Translations under genes and position numbers: made by a program
Origin: Sphingomicrobium sp.
GTDB taxonomy: Bacteria > Pseudomonadota > Alphaproteobacteria > Sphingomonadales > Sphingomonadaceae
Direction of reading: 5' to 3'
Length of the DNA: 64,000 nt
Assembly: GCA_036563485.1 (NCBI GenBank)
Contig: DATCMI010000001.1
Span: 1,675,501-1,739,500 of the forward strand
Notes under the pieces: model-generated
What the model was told of the DNA's origin: nothing
Databases searched by the model: none
The model's input: the letters and a program-made list of their open reading frames with translations, nothing else
Shown: in pieces, positions 45,216 to 53,100 of the stretch
Numbering within the stretch: position 1 is the first letter of the stretch
How the letters are laid out: each line of letters starts with the position of its first letter

Positions 45216-45237
45216 CATTCTGCGAATCTGCAGAATG
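45216..45237. promoter_or_regulatory. Palindrome between the LysR gene and the UrcA gene
   Basis: CATTCTGC and GCAGAATG are exact inverted repeats separated by 6 bp. The ATTC/GAAT ends fit the T-N11-A style of LysR sites. Probably the operator of the divergent LysR regulator. Confidence 0.6.
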
Positions 45238-45314
45238 ATAGCACGGACTCGTTGCTGCCCTTCAACGAAAAAGCGGAATATCTGGACGGTCGTACTCGAG
45301 AACAGGAGTTCGAC

Positions 45315-45653
45315 ATGAAACAGGCTCTCAAGATCGTCGCCATTTCCGCGCTCGCCACTGCAGCGTTGCTCAAGGGCGTTCCCGCGCTCGCCGAGCCGGT
45401 AACCGAGTTGAACGTCAGCGTCGTCCGCACCGCGGACCTCGACCTCAACAGCGAAGCGGGCAAGCGCGCGCTCGACCGCCGCATCGCCAATGCTGCCGCC
45501 GAGGTGTGCGGCAGCGCGTCCGACACCGACGTCGCCGGCAAGAATGACGCTCGCCAGTGCCTTCATGATGTGATTGCGGACGCCCGCGCCAGGTCTGCCG
45601 CGCTCGTGGCAAGCCGCGCTGTCCACGGTTCGATCGTCATCGCCGCTCGCTAA
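45315..45653 (+). CDS. UrcA family exported protein
   Basis: The 112-residue protein has a signal peptide (to about ALA-EP, residues 24-28) and a C-terminal domain with VRTADLDLNSEAGKRALDRR. Two cysteines (EVCGSAS and ARQCLHDV) probably form a disulfide. The UrcA family is common in sphingomonads and of unknown function. AACAGGAGTTCGAC precedes the ATG. A hairpin follows the stop. Divergent from a LysR gene that may control it. Confidence 0.85.
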   Translation: MKQALKIVAISALATAALLKGVPALAEPVTELNVSVVRTADLDLNSEAGKRALDRRIANAAAEVCGSASDTDVAGKNDARQCLHDVIADARARSAALVASRAVHGSIVIAAR

Positions 45654-45669
45654 TCGCGAGCACCACAGC

Positions 45670-45699
45670 GAAGGGCGCGGCGCACCTGCTGCGCCCTTC
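45670..45699 (+). terminator. Hairpin after the UrcA gene
   Basis: The 9-bp arms GAAGGGCGC and GCGCCCTTC flank a 12-nt loop, 16 bp after the stop. No T-tract follows. Confidence 0.5.
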
Positions 45700-45760
45700 G
45701 GCTTGTCCGAAGCCTGGTGGCATTCTAGCGCGGCATCGCAGACAGACTCTGGGACGCGCA

Positions 45761-46132
45761 ATGCACGCTTCACATGACCCCAAGGCGCCCGCCGAAGCGC
45801 CGATCAGCTTTGACGAGTTCCTGAAAGTGGATGTCCGCGTCGGCACGATTATTGCCGCGGAGCCGTTTCCGGAGGCCCGCAAGCCGGCCTACAAGCTGAC
45901 CATCGATTTCGGACTGACGATCGGGACCAAGCGCAGCTCGGCCCAGATCACCAGCCACTACAGCCTCGAAGAGCTTGTCGGGCGGCAGGTGGCGGCAGTC
46001 GTCAATTTCCCGCCGCGGCAAATCGGCCCGTTCATGTCGGAAGTCCTGACGCTCGGCTTTCCGGACGCAGGCGGCGAGGTCGTGCTGGTCGGCCCCTCGA
46101 CGCAAGTGCCGAACGGCGGCCGCCTGTTCTAA
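45761..46132 (+). CDS. CsaA-like tRNA-binding domain protein
   Basis: The 123-residue protein is a single OB-fold tRNA-binding domain of the CsaA type: VDVRVGTIIAAEPFPEARKPAYK, SSAQITSHYS, and VLTLGF near the end. Related proteins bind tRNA or act as chaperones, and the function here is not certain. It starts at ATG, with alr following after 41 bp. Confidence 0.85.
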   Translation: MHASHDPKAPAEAPISFDEFLKVDVRVGTIIAAEPFPEARKPAYKLTIDFGLTIGTKRSSAQITSHYSLEELVGRQVAAVVNFPPRQIGPFMSEVLTLGFPDAGGEVVLVGPSTQVPNGGRLF

Positions 46133-46173
46133 AGCCGCTCGACCCCACAAAGCGTGGGCGTTAGGGCGCGGCC

Positions 46174-47202
46174 ATGCACCGCCCGCTGCGCCTGACCATC
46201 GACCGCTCCGCCGTTCAGGCGAACTGGCGCTGGTTGCAGGAACAGGCCGGCGTAGCCGCCGGGGCAGCGGTGAAGGCAAACGGTTACGGGATCGGCGCTC
46301 GCGAGACGGTGGACACGCTGGCGGAGGTGGGCTGCCGCGACTTTTTCGTCTCCACCTGGGCCGAAGCCGAGGCGCTCGGAAGCCTACCGAACGGTGCCAG
46401 CCTGGTGATCCTCCATGGGGTGGGTGGCGAGGATATCGCGACAGCCCTGCAGTCGAGTGCACGCCCGTGCCTCAACAGCGTCGAGCAGATTGCCCGCTGG
46501 AAAGAGATTGCGCCGGATCGCCCCTGCGACGTCATGGTCGATACCGGCATGAACCGGCTAGGCCTGAGGCCGACACAGATTGCGCTGCTCGACGGCCTAA
46601 GGATCAATACGCTGCACAGCCATCTCGCCTGCGCGGATGAGGACAGTGTGATGAACGGCATGCAGCTGGAGCGCTTCCGGGCGGTGGTATCGGCGGTGCC
46701 GGCCGTGCGGTACAGCCTGGCGAACAGCGCCGGCATCTCGCTTGGCCGCGACTATAGCTTCGACCTCGTGCGCCCCGGGATCTCGCTTTACGGCGGCGTC
46801 CAGCGGGACGAGGCGAAGGGCAACATCCGGCAGGTCGCCCGCCTCGAAGCGCAGATCGTGCAGCGGCGGACGATCCCCGCGGGGGAGAGTTGCGGCTATG
46901 GCGCGACCTTCATCGCCCACGAGGATACCGAGGCTGCCATCCTCAACATCGGCTATGCCGACGGCTATCTTCGTGGCTTCTCGTCGCGCGGCTGCGCCTT
47001 CGCGGGCGAATATGCGCTGCCAGTGCTCGGCCGCGTGTCGATGGACCTGATCGCGATCGACGTCGATGCGGCGCCCGAACTCAGGGAAGGGGATTGGGTC
47101 GAGATCGACTACGACCTGCCGTCGGCTTCGGAGCAGTCCGGCCTTTCGCAATACGAGCTGTTGACGACGCTCGGCTCCCGGTTCGAGCGGCGCTGGGTTT
47201 AG
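46174..47202 (+). CDS. alr: Alanine racemase
   Basis: The 342-residue fold III PLP enzyme has the lysine in AAVKANGYGIG (around residue 34), the barrel motif VDTGMNRLGL, the HSHLACAD segment and GRVSMDLIAIDV in the C-terminal domain. It makes D-alanine for peptidoglycan. Its last 122 bp overlap the 3' end of the convergent nth gene, which is unusually long. Confidence 0.92.
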   Translation: MHRPLRLTIDRSAVQANWRWLQEQAGVAAGAAVKANGYGIGARETVDTLAEVGCRDFFVSTWAEAEALGSLPNGASLVILHGVGGEDIATALQSSARPCLNSVEQIARWKEIAPDRPCDVMVDTGMNRLGLRPTQIALLDGLRINTLHSHLACADEDSVMNGMQLERFRAVVSAVPAVRYSLANSAGISLGRDYSFDLVRPGISLYGGVQRDEAKGNIRQVARLEAQIVQRRTIPAGESCGYGATFIAHEDTEAAILNIGYADGYLRGFSSRGCAFAGEYALPVLGRVSMDLIAIDVDAAPELREGDWVEIDYDLPSASEQSGLSQYELLTTLGSRFERRWV

Positions 47203-47854
47203 CTTTCGCCCGCTCTTCGGGTGGCGGCGTCTTGGGCTTGTAACGGCAGAGGTCGATCACCGGGCAGCGCCAGCATTCCGGCAGCCGCGCCTTGCACGTG
47301 TAGCGGCCGTGAAGGATCAACCATTGGTGCGCGTCGCGGCGGAAGGGCTGAGGGACGATTTTCTCGAGCTTGGCCTCGACCTCATCGACGGTCCTGCCGG
47401 GCGCGAGGCCGGTGCGGTTGCTGACGCGGAACACATGGGTGTCGACGGCGAACGTCTCGTGGCCGAAGGCGGTGCCGAGCACGACATTGGCGGTCTTGCG
47501 GCCTACTCCCGGGAGAGTCTGCAGCTCTTCGCGGGTCTGCGGGACTTCGCCGCCGAAGCGCTCGATCAGCGCCTGGCTGAGCGCGATGACGTTCTTCGCC
47601 TTGGTGTTGAACAGGCCGATGGTCTTGATCGCGTTGCGAAGCGAGTCTTCGCCGAGGTCGACCATGTCCTGCGGCGTCGCGATCCGCTTGAACAGCGGAC
47701 GGCAGGCGATGTTGACGCTGACGTCGGTCGCCTGCGCCGAGAGGACTACCGCCACCAGCAAGGTGTAGGGGTTGGTATATTCAAGCTCGCCCTGCGGGGC
47801 CGGATTGGCTTCCGCGAGCCGACGGAAGAATTCGAAGACCTCGTCGCGCTTCAA
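47081..47854 (-). CDS. nth: Endonuclease III
   Basis: The 257-residue DNA glycosylase/AP lyase has the helix-hairpin-helix LPGVGRKTANVVL with catalytic Lys120, Asp138 in FAVDTHVFRV and the 4Fe-4S cysteines 187, 194, 197 and 203. It repairs oxidised pyrimidines. The family usually ends soon after the cluster. Here a 50-residue basic, Ser/Arg/Pro-rich tail follows, most of it encoded antisense to the end of alr. It is the last gene of the thioesterase-DUF72-dapB-nth group. Confidence 0.93.
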   Translation of the reverse strand: MKRDEVFEFFRRLAEANPAPQGELEYTNPYTLLVAVVLSAQATDVSVNIACRPLFKRIATPQDMVDLGEDSLRNAIKTIGLFNTKAKNVIALSQALIERFGGEVPQTREELQTLPGVGRKTANVVLGTAFGHETFAVDTHVFRVSNRTGLAPGRTVDEVEAKLEKIVPQPFRRDAHQWLILHGRYTCKARLPECWRCPVIDLCRYKPKTPPPEERAKAKPSAARTGSRASSTARIAKGRTAPKPTAGRSRSRPNPLP

Positions 47855-47857
47855 CGA

Positions 47858-48574
47858 TCAGCTTCCGTGCGCGCCGATCACGTCCCGCATCGAATAGAGG
47901 CCGGGCGATTTGCCGACGAGGAAGCGGGCGGCGGCGAGCGCGCCGCGCGCGAAGATCATGCGGTTCTCCGACCGGTGGGAGAGGATCAGCCGCTCGTCCT
48001 GGCCAAGGAAAAAGACGTCATGGTCGCCGGCGACGCTGCCGCCGCGCATCGAGGCGAAGCCGATCGCGCCGCGAGCCCGCTTGAGGCCGGTGCCGTCGCG
48101 GCCGCGCTCCGCCTTCAGCGCGGTGCCGCGGCCCTTCGCCGCCGCTTCGCCGAGGAGCAGCGCGGTGCCTGAAGGCGCGTCGGCCTTCATGCGATGGTGG
48201 GTTTCGGCGACCTCGACATCCCAGTTGGGACCGAGCACCGCCGCGGCGCGCTCGACCAGGTCGGCGAGCAAGGCGACTCCAAGCGAGGTGTTCGCCGCTC
48301 TGAGCACGGGAATCTGGCGGGCGGCCGAGAAGATCCGCTCGTCGGCAGATTCATCAAGGCCGGTAGTGCCGATCAGGATCGGGATGCTGGCGGACATGGC
48401 GCGGTCCAGGCTCTGCTCGAGCGCTCCGGGCGCGGAAAAGTCGACGAGCACGTCGCCATGGTCCTGGTCCAGTTCGAAAGAAGCGTCTTCGGCCACGGCG
48501 GTGGCGATCGCCTGGCCCATGCGGCCTTCGGGCGCGAACAGGCTGATACGGATGGGCTGGTCGTCAGTGCGCAT
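47858..48574 (-). CDS. dapB: 4-hydroxy-tetrahydrodipicolinate reductase
   Basis: The 238-residue enzyme of lysine and meso-diaminopimelate synthesis has the nucleotide-binding segment APEGRMGQAI, VDFSAPGALEQS and the catalytic motif ETHHRMKADAPSGTAL. It reduces the product of DapA with NAD(P)H. ATG start. nth follows after 3 bp, so the two are coupled. Confidence 0.94.
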   Translation of the reverse strand: MRTDDQPIRISLFAPEGRMGQAIATAVAEDASFELDQDHGDVLVDFSAPGALEQSLDRAMSASIPILIGTTGLDESADERIFSAARQIPVLRAANTSLGVALLADLVERAAAVLGPNWDVEVAETHHRMKADAPSGTALLLGEAAAKGRGTALKAERGRDGTGLKRARGAIGFASMRGGSVAGDHDVFFLGQDERLILSHRSENRMIFARGALAAARFLVGKSPGLYSMRDVIGAHGS

Positions 48575-48583
48575 CGCGGCTGA

Positions 48584-49321
48584 CTAGCGAAGCCGCTCCT
48601 GCAGCGCCAGCGCGGCTGCGGGCGCGCGCTCCTTGGCGCCATTGATCAGGTACACATAGGTGTCACGGCCGGCGCGGCTCCACTTGCGGGCAAGCTTCGC
48701 GAAGCGGTCGAGCTCGGGCTCTTCATAGCCAGTCGGGACGTCGGAGCGCATGCGCTGAAGACGGGCGTAGGCAAAGTCGGCCGTGTCCGCCTCGATCAGC
48801 GGGTAATCGTCGGCATCCTCGTGAACGACGGCGATGTTCCGGGCGCGGCAGAGGTCGAAGAACTTGTCGTCTCGAAAGCTTTCGTCGCGCGGCTCGATCG
48901 CGTGGCGGAGCTTCAGGCTGCCGAGCTTTTCCGGGAGCAGGTCGAAGAAGCGGGCGATATCGTCGACGTCGAACTTCCGCCGCGGCAGGAACTGCCAGAG
49001 GATCGGTCCGAGCTTCGGGCCGAGCGCTTCGAAGCCTTGCGCGAAGAAGTTCTGCAATCCTTCAGCGCCGTCGCCGATGTTCTTGCGCGACACGCAAAAG
49101 CGGGAGCCCTTGATTGCGAACTGAAAGCCGTCGGGCACGGTTTTCTCCCACGCCTGCCAGCTCGCCGGCTTCTGGCGGCCGTAGAAGGTCGAGTTGATCT
49201 CGATCGTGCCGAGCTGGGCCGCGGCATATTCGAGCTCTTTCGAGTGCGGCAGGCCGTCGGGATAGAAGTTCTTGCGCCAGTCCGGGTAGGTCCAGCCACC
49301 GATGCCGACGCGGATCGTCAT
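48584..49321 (-). CDS. DUF72 family protein (YecE-like)
   Basis: The 245-residue TIM-barrel-like protein begins IRVGIGGWTYPDWRKNFYP and has the family segments EINSTFYGRQ, FAIKGSRF and YVYLINGAKERAP. DUF72 proteins are widespread with no settled function. It lies 9 bp before dapB on the same strand and 33 bp after the thioesterase gene. Confidence 0.88.
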   Translation of the reverse strand: MTIRVGIGGWTYPDWRKNFYPDGLPHSKELEYAAAQLGTIEINSTFYGRQKPASWQAWEKTVPDGFQFAIKGSRFCVSRKNIGDGAEGLQNFFAQGFEALGPKLGPILWQFLPRRKFDVDDIARFFDLLPEKLGSLKLRHAIEPRDESFRDDKFFDLCRARNIAVVHEDADDYPLIEADTADFAYARLQRMRSDVPTGYEEPELDRFAKLARKWSRAGRDTYVYLINGAKERAPAAALALQERLR

Positions 49322-49354
49322 GGACGCGCTTGTGCCCGAGCGGCGCGCGAAGCG

Positions 49355-49768
49355 CTACGGGCGCGTGGATCCATCCTCGGGAAGGAAGCGAGCGACGACG
49401 TCCCGAGCAAGGCGGGCGGGCCGGCGGGTCGCTGCGTCGAGGCAGCACCAGACGCTCTGGACTTCGGCAAGAACCTCCTCGCCACGCCGGATCACGGTGG
49501 TGAAGACGGCGCGAGCGCCCTGGACCCGCTCGGCAATGACGTCGGCAACAACGCTGTCTTCGAGGAAGGTCGGGCGCCGGTAGCTGATCTCATGCTTCAG
49601 CGCGACCCACAGGTGGGCGCAGACCGCCTCGGCCGGTGCGACTTTCTCCCAATAGCGCACGACCGCATCCTGAACCCATTTGAGGTACACGCTGTTGTTG
49701 ACGTGCCCCATATGGTCGATGTCGTCGGCGGCGATCCCGATCGGATGGCGGAACATGGTGCGCTCCAT
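49355..49768 (-). CDS. Acyl-CoA thioesterase, YbgC/FadM-like
   Basis: The 137-residue hot-dog fold protein has the motif DDIDHMGHVNNSVYLKW near the N-terminus, with the Asp and His-Val-Asn-Asn typical of 4-hydroxybenzoyl-CoA-type thioesterases. It likely hydrolyses acyl-CoAs. The ATG at 49768 is chosen; an ATG four codons downstream with GGAG at good spacing is also possible. First gene of the group ending with nth. Confidence 0.85.
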   Translation of the reverse strand: MERTMFRHPIGIAADDIDHMGHVNNSVYLKWVQDAVVRYWEKVAPAEAVCAHLWVALKHEISYRRPTFLEDSVVADVIAERVQGARAVFTTVIRRGEEVLAEVQSVWCCLDAATRRPARLARDVVARFLPEDGSTRP

Positions 49769-49831
49769 GACGGCTAGCCTGATTGCTGCTGACAATCATG
49801 TCAACAACTCCTTAGGGCAAAGGTTTCCAGC

Positions 49832-50539
49832 TTGAACCCCGACATCAGAAATATCGTCGTGCTGACAGGTGCCGGCGTTTCCGCCGAGAGCGGAGTAGCC
49901 ACGTTCCGCGGGCCGGACGGCCTCTGGGAAGGTCATCGTGTCGAGGACGTCGCGACCCCCGAAGCCTTCGCCCGCGATCCCGCGCTGGTGCACGCTTTCT
50001 ACGACGCGCGGCGGGCGAAACTCGGGACTGTCGAGCCGAATGCCGCGCATGAAGCGCTGGCACGGCTGGATGCCGAATGGCTTGGCGAGTTTCTTCTGGT
50101 GACGCAGAATGTCGACGACTTGCACGAGCGGGCCGGGTCGAAGCGGCTGATCCACATGCATGGCGAGCTCAAGAAGGGCTGGTGCCTTGGCTGCGACGAG
50201 CGTTTCGCCTGGCAAGGGCCGATGGGCGAGGGCGCGGCATGCCCGAGCTGCGGGACCAGCGGGACTGTGCGCCCGGACATCGTCTGGTTCGGGGAGATGC
50301 CCTACGCCATGGACCGGATCGAGGAGGCGCTTCACGCCTGCGACCTGTTCGTGTCCATCGGCACGTCGGGCGCCGTCTACCCGGCCGCCGGATTCGTGCA
50401 GACGGCCCGCTATTGCGGCGCGCGGACTCTGGAGATGAACCTGGAGCCGAGCCTCGGCAGCATCTTCTTCGACGAGAGCCGCACCGGCCCCGCCGGCACG
50501 CTGGTGCCGGCCTGGGTCGACGAGCTGTTAGGAAGCTAG
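49832..50539 (+). CDS. cobB: NAD-dependent protein deacylase (sirtuin)
   Basis: The 235-residue sirtuin has VVLTGAGVSAESG and TFRGPDGLWEG for NAD binding, TQNVDDLHERAG, and the catalytic His110 in HMHGE. A zinc site is formed by Cys118/121 and Cys137/140. Tyr57 and Arg60 (YDAR) match the class III pocket of SIRT5/CobB that prefers succinyl or malonyl lysine. It starts with TTG after CAAAGG. Convergent with era, stops overlapping by 4 bp. Confidence 0.92.
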   Translation: MNPDIRNIVVLTGAGVSAESGVATFRGPDGLWEGHRVEDVATPEAFARDPALVHAFYDARRAKLGTVEPNAAHEALARLDAEWLGEFLLVTQNVDDLHERAGSKRLIHMHGELKKGWCLGCDERFAWQGPMGEGAACPSCGTSGTVRPDIVWFGEMPYAMDRIEEALHACDLFVSIGTSGAVYPAAGFVQTARYCGARTLEMNLEPSLGSIFFDESRTGPAGTLVPAWVDELLGS

Positions 50540-51483
50540 TCCGCCCACTCGAGGCCGATCTCGCGGTACAGGCCGCGGTCCTCGTCCCAGCGCGGATTGA
50601 CCTTCACATGAAGGAACAGGTGGACGGGCCGGCCGAGGTGCTGCGCGATTTCTGCGCGGGCGGCTGCGCCGATGGCCTTGAGGCGGCGGCCGCCCTTACC
50701 GATGACGATCGCCTTCTGGCTGTCGCGCGCGACGAGGATCTGCTGGCGGATGGTCGTCGAGCCGTCCTGGCCATCTTCCCAGGTCTCGGTCTCGACTGCG
50801 GTCGCGTAAGGCAGCTCCTGGTGAAGCTGGTTGACGACCTGCTCACGCGTCAGCTCGGCGGCGATCATCCGGTCGGTGGCGTCGGAGACTTCGTCCTCGG
50901 GGAAGAGCCACGGACCTTCCGGCATCGCGCTCGCCAGCGCGGACTTGAGATCCGCCACGCCGTCGCCAGTCGCGGCACTGACCATGAAGATGTGATCCGG
51001 TTCGAGCCGCTGGCTGAGCTCCGACGAAAGGCCGAGAAGCGCGCCCTTGTTGGCGAGGTCGACCTTGTTGAGGACGAGGAACAGCGGGTGCTGCCGCTCG
51101 CCCAGAGCGGCGATGATCCGCTCGACCTCCGGCTTCAGACCGGCTGCGGCGTCGATGACGAAAAGGATCAGGTCGGCGTCCTGTGCACCGGTCCAGGCGG
51201 CGGCGACCATCGCGCGATCGAGCCGGCGGCGCGGCTCGAAGATGCCGGGCGTGTCGACGAGCAGGATCTGCGCGCTTTCGTGAAGAGCGATGCCCATGAG
51301 CCGAGTCCGGGTCGTCTGCGGCTTGTCGCTGATGATCGCTACCTTCTGCCCGACGAGGGCATTGACGAGCGTGGACTTGCCGGCGTTGGGGGCGCCGATC
51401 ACGGCGACGAAGCCGGCTCGTGTGCTCCCCTCCCTTTCAAGGGAGGGGTGGCGCGAAGCGCTGGGGTGGGTGTGTTCAGTCAT
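50536..51483 (-). CDS. era: GTPase Era, with repeat-derived N-terminus
   Basis: The 315-residue protein has an N-terminal GTPase domain (G1 GAPNAGKS at 30-37, G3 VDTPGI, G4 NKVD, and Era-typical DKPQTTR). A C-terminal KH domain has KAIVIGKGGRRLKAIG. It assists 16S rRNA maturation and 30S assembly. The first 22 residues (HTHPSASRHPSLEREGS) are encoded by a palindromic repeat and do not look like the family. The start codon overlaps the rnc stop by 8 bp, and lies in the loop of that repeat. Confidence 0.93.
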   Translation of the reverse strand: MTEHTHPSASRHPSLEREGSTRAGFVAVIGAPNAGKSTLVNALVGQKVAIISDKPQTTRTRLMGIALHESAQILLVDTPGIFEPRRRLDRAMVAAAWTGAQDADLILFVIDAAAGLKPEVERIIAALGERQHPLFLVLNKVDLANKGALLGLSSELSQRLEPDHIFMVSAATGDGVADLKSALASAMPEGPWLFPEDEVSDATDRMIAAELTREQVVNQLHQELPYATAVETETWEDGQDGSTTIRQQILVARDSQKAIVIGKGGRRLKAIGAAARAEIAQHLGRPVHLFLHVKVNPRWDEDRGLYREIGLEWAD

Positions 51484-51518
51484 TCCCCACCCCTACCCTC
51501 CCCTGAAGGGCAGGGGAG
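51427..51518. repeat. Composite palindromic repeat at the rnc/era junction
   Basis: Three nested or adjacent stems are seen: CCCCTCCCTT/AAGGGAGGGG with a 2-nt loop (51427-51448), GGGGTGGG/CCCACCCC (51463-51493) and CTCCCCTG/CAGGGGAG (51498-51518). The middle loop holds the era start codon and rnc stop. It resembles dispersed repeats often seen between sphingomonad genes, usually non-coding. Here it is translated in both genes. Confidence 0.7.
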
Positions 51519-52180
51519 AGCTGGTCCAACAGCGCGGTGGCGGCTTCGGTTTCCGCTTCCTGCTTGCTGGTGCCTTCAGCGCTAGCTTCGCCGAGACCCG
51601 GAACGGAGACTCGGATGGTGAACCTCGGCGCATGATGGGCACCGGTGCGGCCGACAACTTCGTAGACTGGCGGCTTGCAGTCGCGGGCGGCGGCCAGTTC
51701 TTGCAAGGCCGACTTGGGGTGCTTCGGGGCCTTGCGCTGTTCGGCGAGGTGCGGCTCCCAGATGCGGGACACGAATGCTTGTGCGGCTTCGAAGCCGCCG
51801 TCGATCAACAGCGCACCGATCAGCGCCTCAACGACGTCGCCGATGACATTGTCGCTTTGGCTGGCGCCGTCTTCCCGCGCTTGCTTGCCGAGGTGAATGA
51901 CTGCCGGGAGACCGAGCTCCCGCCCAATCTCGGCACAGGTCTCGCGCGCGACCAGCACATTGTAGCGGCGCGAGAGGTATCCTTCGGGCTCGTTAGGGTG
52001 GCGGTCGTACAAGGCGCGCGCGATGACGTGACCGAGCACGCGGTCGCCCAAGAACTCCAGCCGCTCATAATCCTCGCCGCTGCCGACGCTCTTGTGGGTC
52101 AATGCCGTCTCGAACAGCCGTAACTGCTTGGGCTCGTAGCCGAGCTGCTCGAGCACGAACTTGCCGACGTCGGGCTTCAC
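51476..52180 (-). CDS. rnc: Ribonuclease III
   Basis: The 234-residue enzyme has the RNase III signature ERLEFLGDRVLGHVIA, with Asp46 and nearby glutamates, and DVVEALIGALLIDGG for the second metal site. A double-stranded-RNA-binding domain (about 150-220) with PKSALQELAAARDCKPP follows. It processes rRNA precursors. The GTG at 52180 overlaps the lepB stop (GTGA). Its last residues (QGRVGVGND) are encoded by the palindromic repeat. Confidence 0.94.
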   Translation of the reverse strand: MKPDVGKFVLEQLGYEPKQLRLFETALTHKSVGSGEDYERLEFLGDRVLGHVIARALYDRHPNEPEGYLSRRYNVLVARETCAEIGRELGLPAVIHLGKQAREDGASQSDNVIGDVVEALIGALLIDGGFEAAQAFVSRIWEPHLAEQRKAPKHPKSALQELAAARDCKPPVYEVVGRTGAHHAPRFTIRVSVPGLGEASAEGTSKQEAETEAATALLDQLSPALQGRVGVGND

Positions 52181-53022
52181 TCCGCGGCTCCGGTGTAGCC
52201 ATTGCCGATGCGCTCGGAGCGCAGCGCACTGAACCAGGTCCAGGGCTTCACGTAGGAAGCGCCGCCGTCGGTCGACCAGAAGGTGATCGTCGCGCGGCCG
52301 ATCAGATGGTCTACCGGAACCATGCCGATGCCGCCGACCGCCGTGGCAAAGCGGCTGTCGAGACTGTCGTCGCGATTGTCGCCCATCAGGAAGACACGGC
52401 CGGCGGGCACGCGCACCGGCTGGAAGTCGTCGGCCGGGCCGCCGCCCACCTGGTCGAGCACCGTGTAGGACGGCCCGCCCGGCAGCGTTTCGAGATAGGC
52501 CGGGTAGACGCATGACGGCCGGCCGGTGTCGTTGCGCACGACCGGTTCGGCGGGCGGCACGGTTCGGCAGGGGCTGTTCGGCGACACGGCAACGCGGACC
52601 GGCGGCAGCTCGCGTCGCGCGACGCGCTTGCCATTGAGGATCAGTTCGCCGCCGCTGACCGCGACGGTATCGCCGGGCAGCGCGATTACGCGCTTGATTA
52701 GGTCGTTATCGGCAACCGGATGGCGAAAGACGACCACATCGCCGCGCTCCGGCAGCCTGCCGAGGATGCGGCCCTCGATCGGGGGGAATTCGAAGGGAAA
52801 GCTGTAGCGCGAATAGCCGTAGGGCCATTTCGCGACTGCGAGATAATCGCCGATGTAGAGCGTCGGCAGCATCGATCCCGACGGGATGCTGAACGGCTGG
52901 ATGACGAGGCTGCGGAACGCCCAGGCGGCAAGCATCAGCAGCAGGATGAAGCGGGCTAGGCTCCAGGCGCTCTCGGGCTTGTCTTCGGGCTGCGAGGCTT
53001 CGGGATCGGCGGGGGAGCTCAT
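52177..53022 (-). CDS. lepB: Signal peptidase I
   Basis: The 281-residue membrane protease has an N-terminal transmembrane helix (about 23-41), the catalytic Ser50 in PSGSMLPTL and Lys110 in LIKRVIALPGD. FLMGDNRDDSLDSRF is the box E motif. It cleaves signal peptides of exported proteins at the periplasmic face. It heads the lepB-rnc-era operon. Divergent from pgi. Confidence 0.94.
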   Translation of the reverse strand: MSSPADPEASQPEDKPESAWSLARFILLLMLAAWAFRSLVIQPFSIPSGSMLPTLYIGDYLAVAKWPYGYSRYSFPFEFPPIEGRILGRLPERGDVVVFRHPVADNDLIKRVIALPGDTVAVSGGELILNGKRVARRELPPVRVAVSPNSPCRTVPPAEPVVRNDTGRPSCVYPAYLETLPGGPSYTVLDQVGGGPADDFQPVRVPAGRVFLMGDNRDDSLDSRFATAVGGIGMVPVDHLIGRATITFWSTDGGASYVKPWTWFSALRSERIGNGYTGAAE

Positions 53023-53100
53023 CGGCTCCGCTGATTGGCGCGGCGGAAGCTGAGGTCAAGCCGGGGTGGCATTTGCGACCCGCTCCACTATGTCGCCGCC

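Noticed and set aside
50077-51585. 502-codon plus-strand frame
   Set aside because: Overlaps cobB in another frame and is antisense to era. No recognisable domain.
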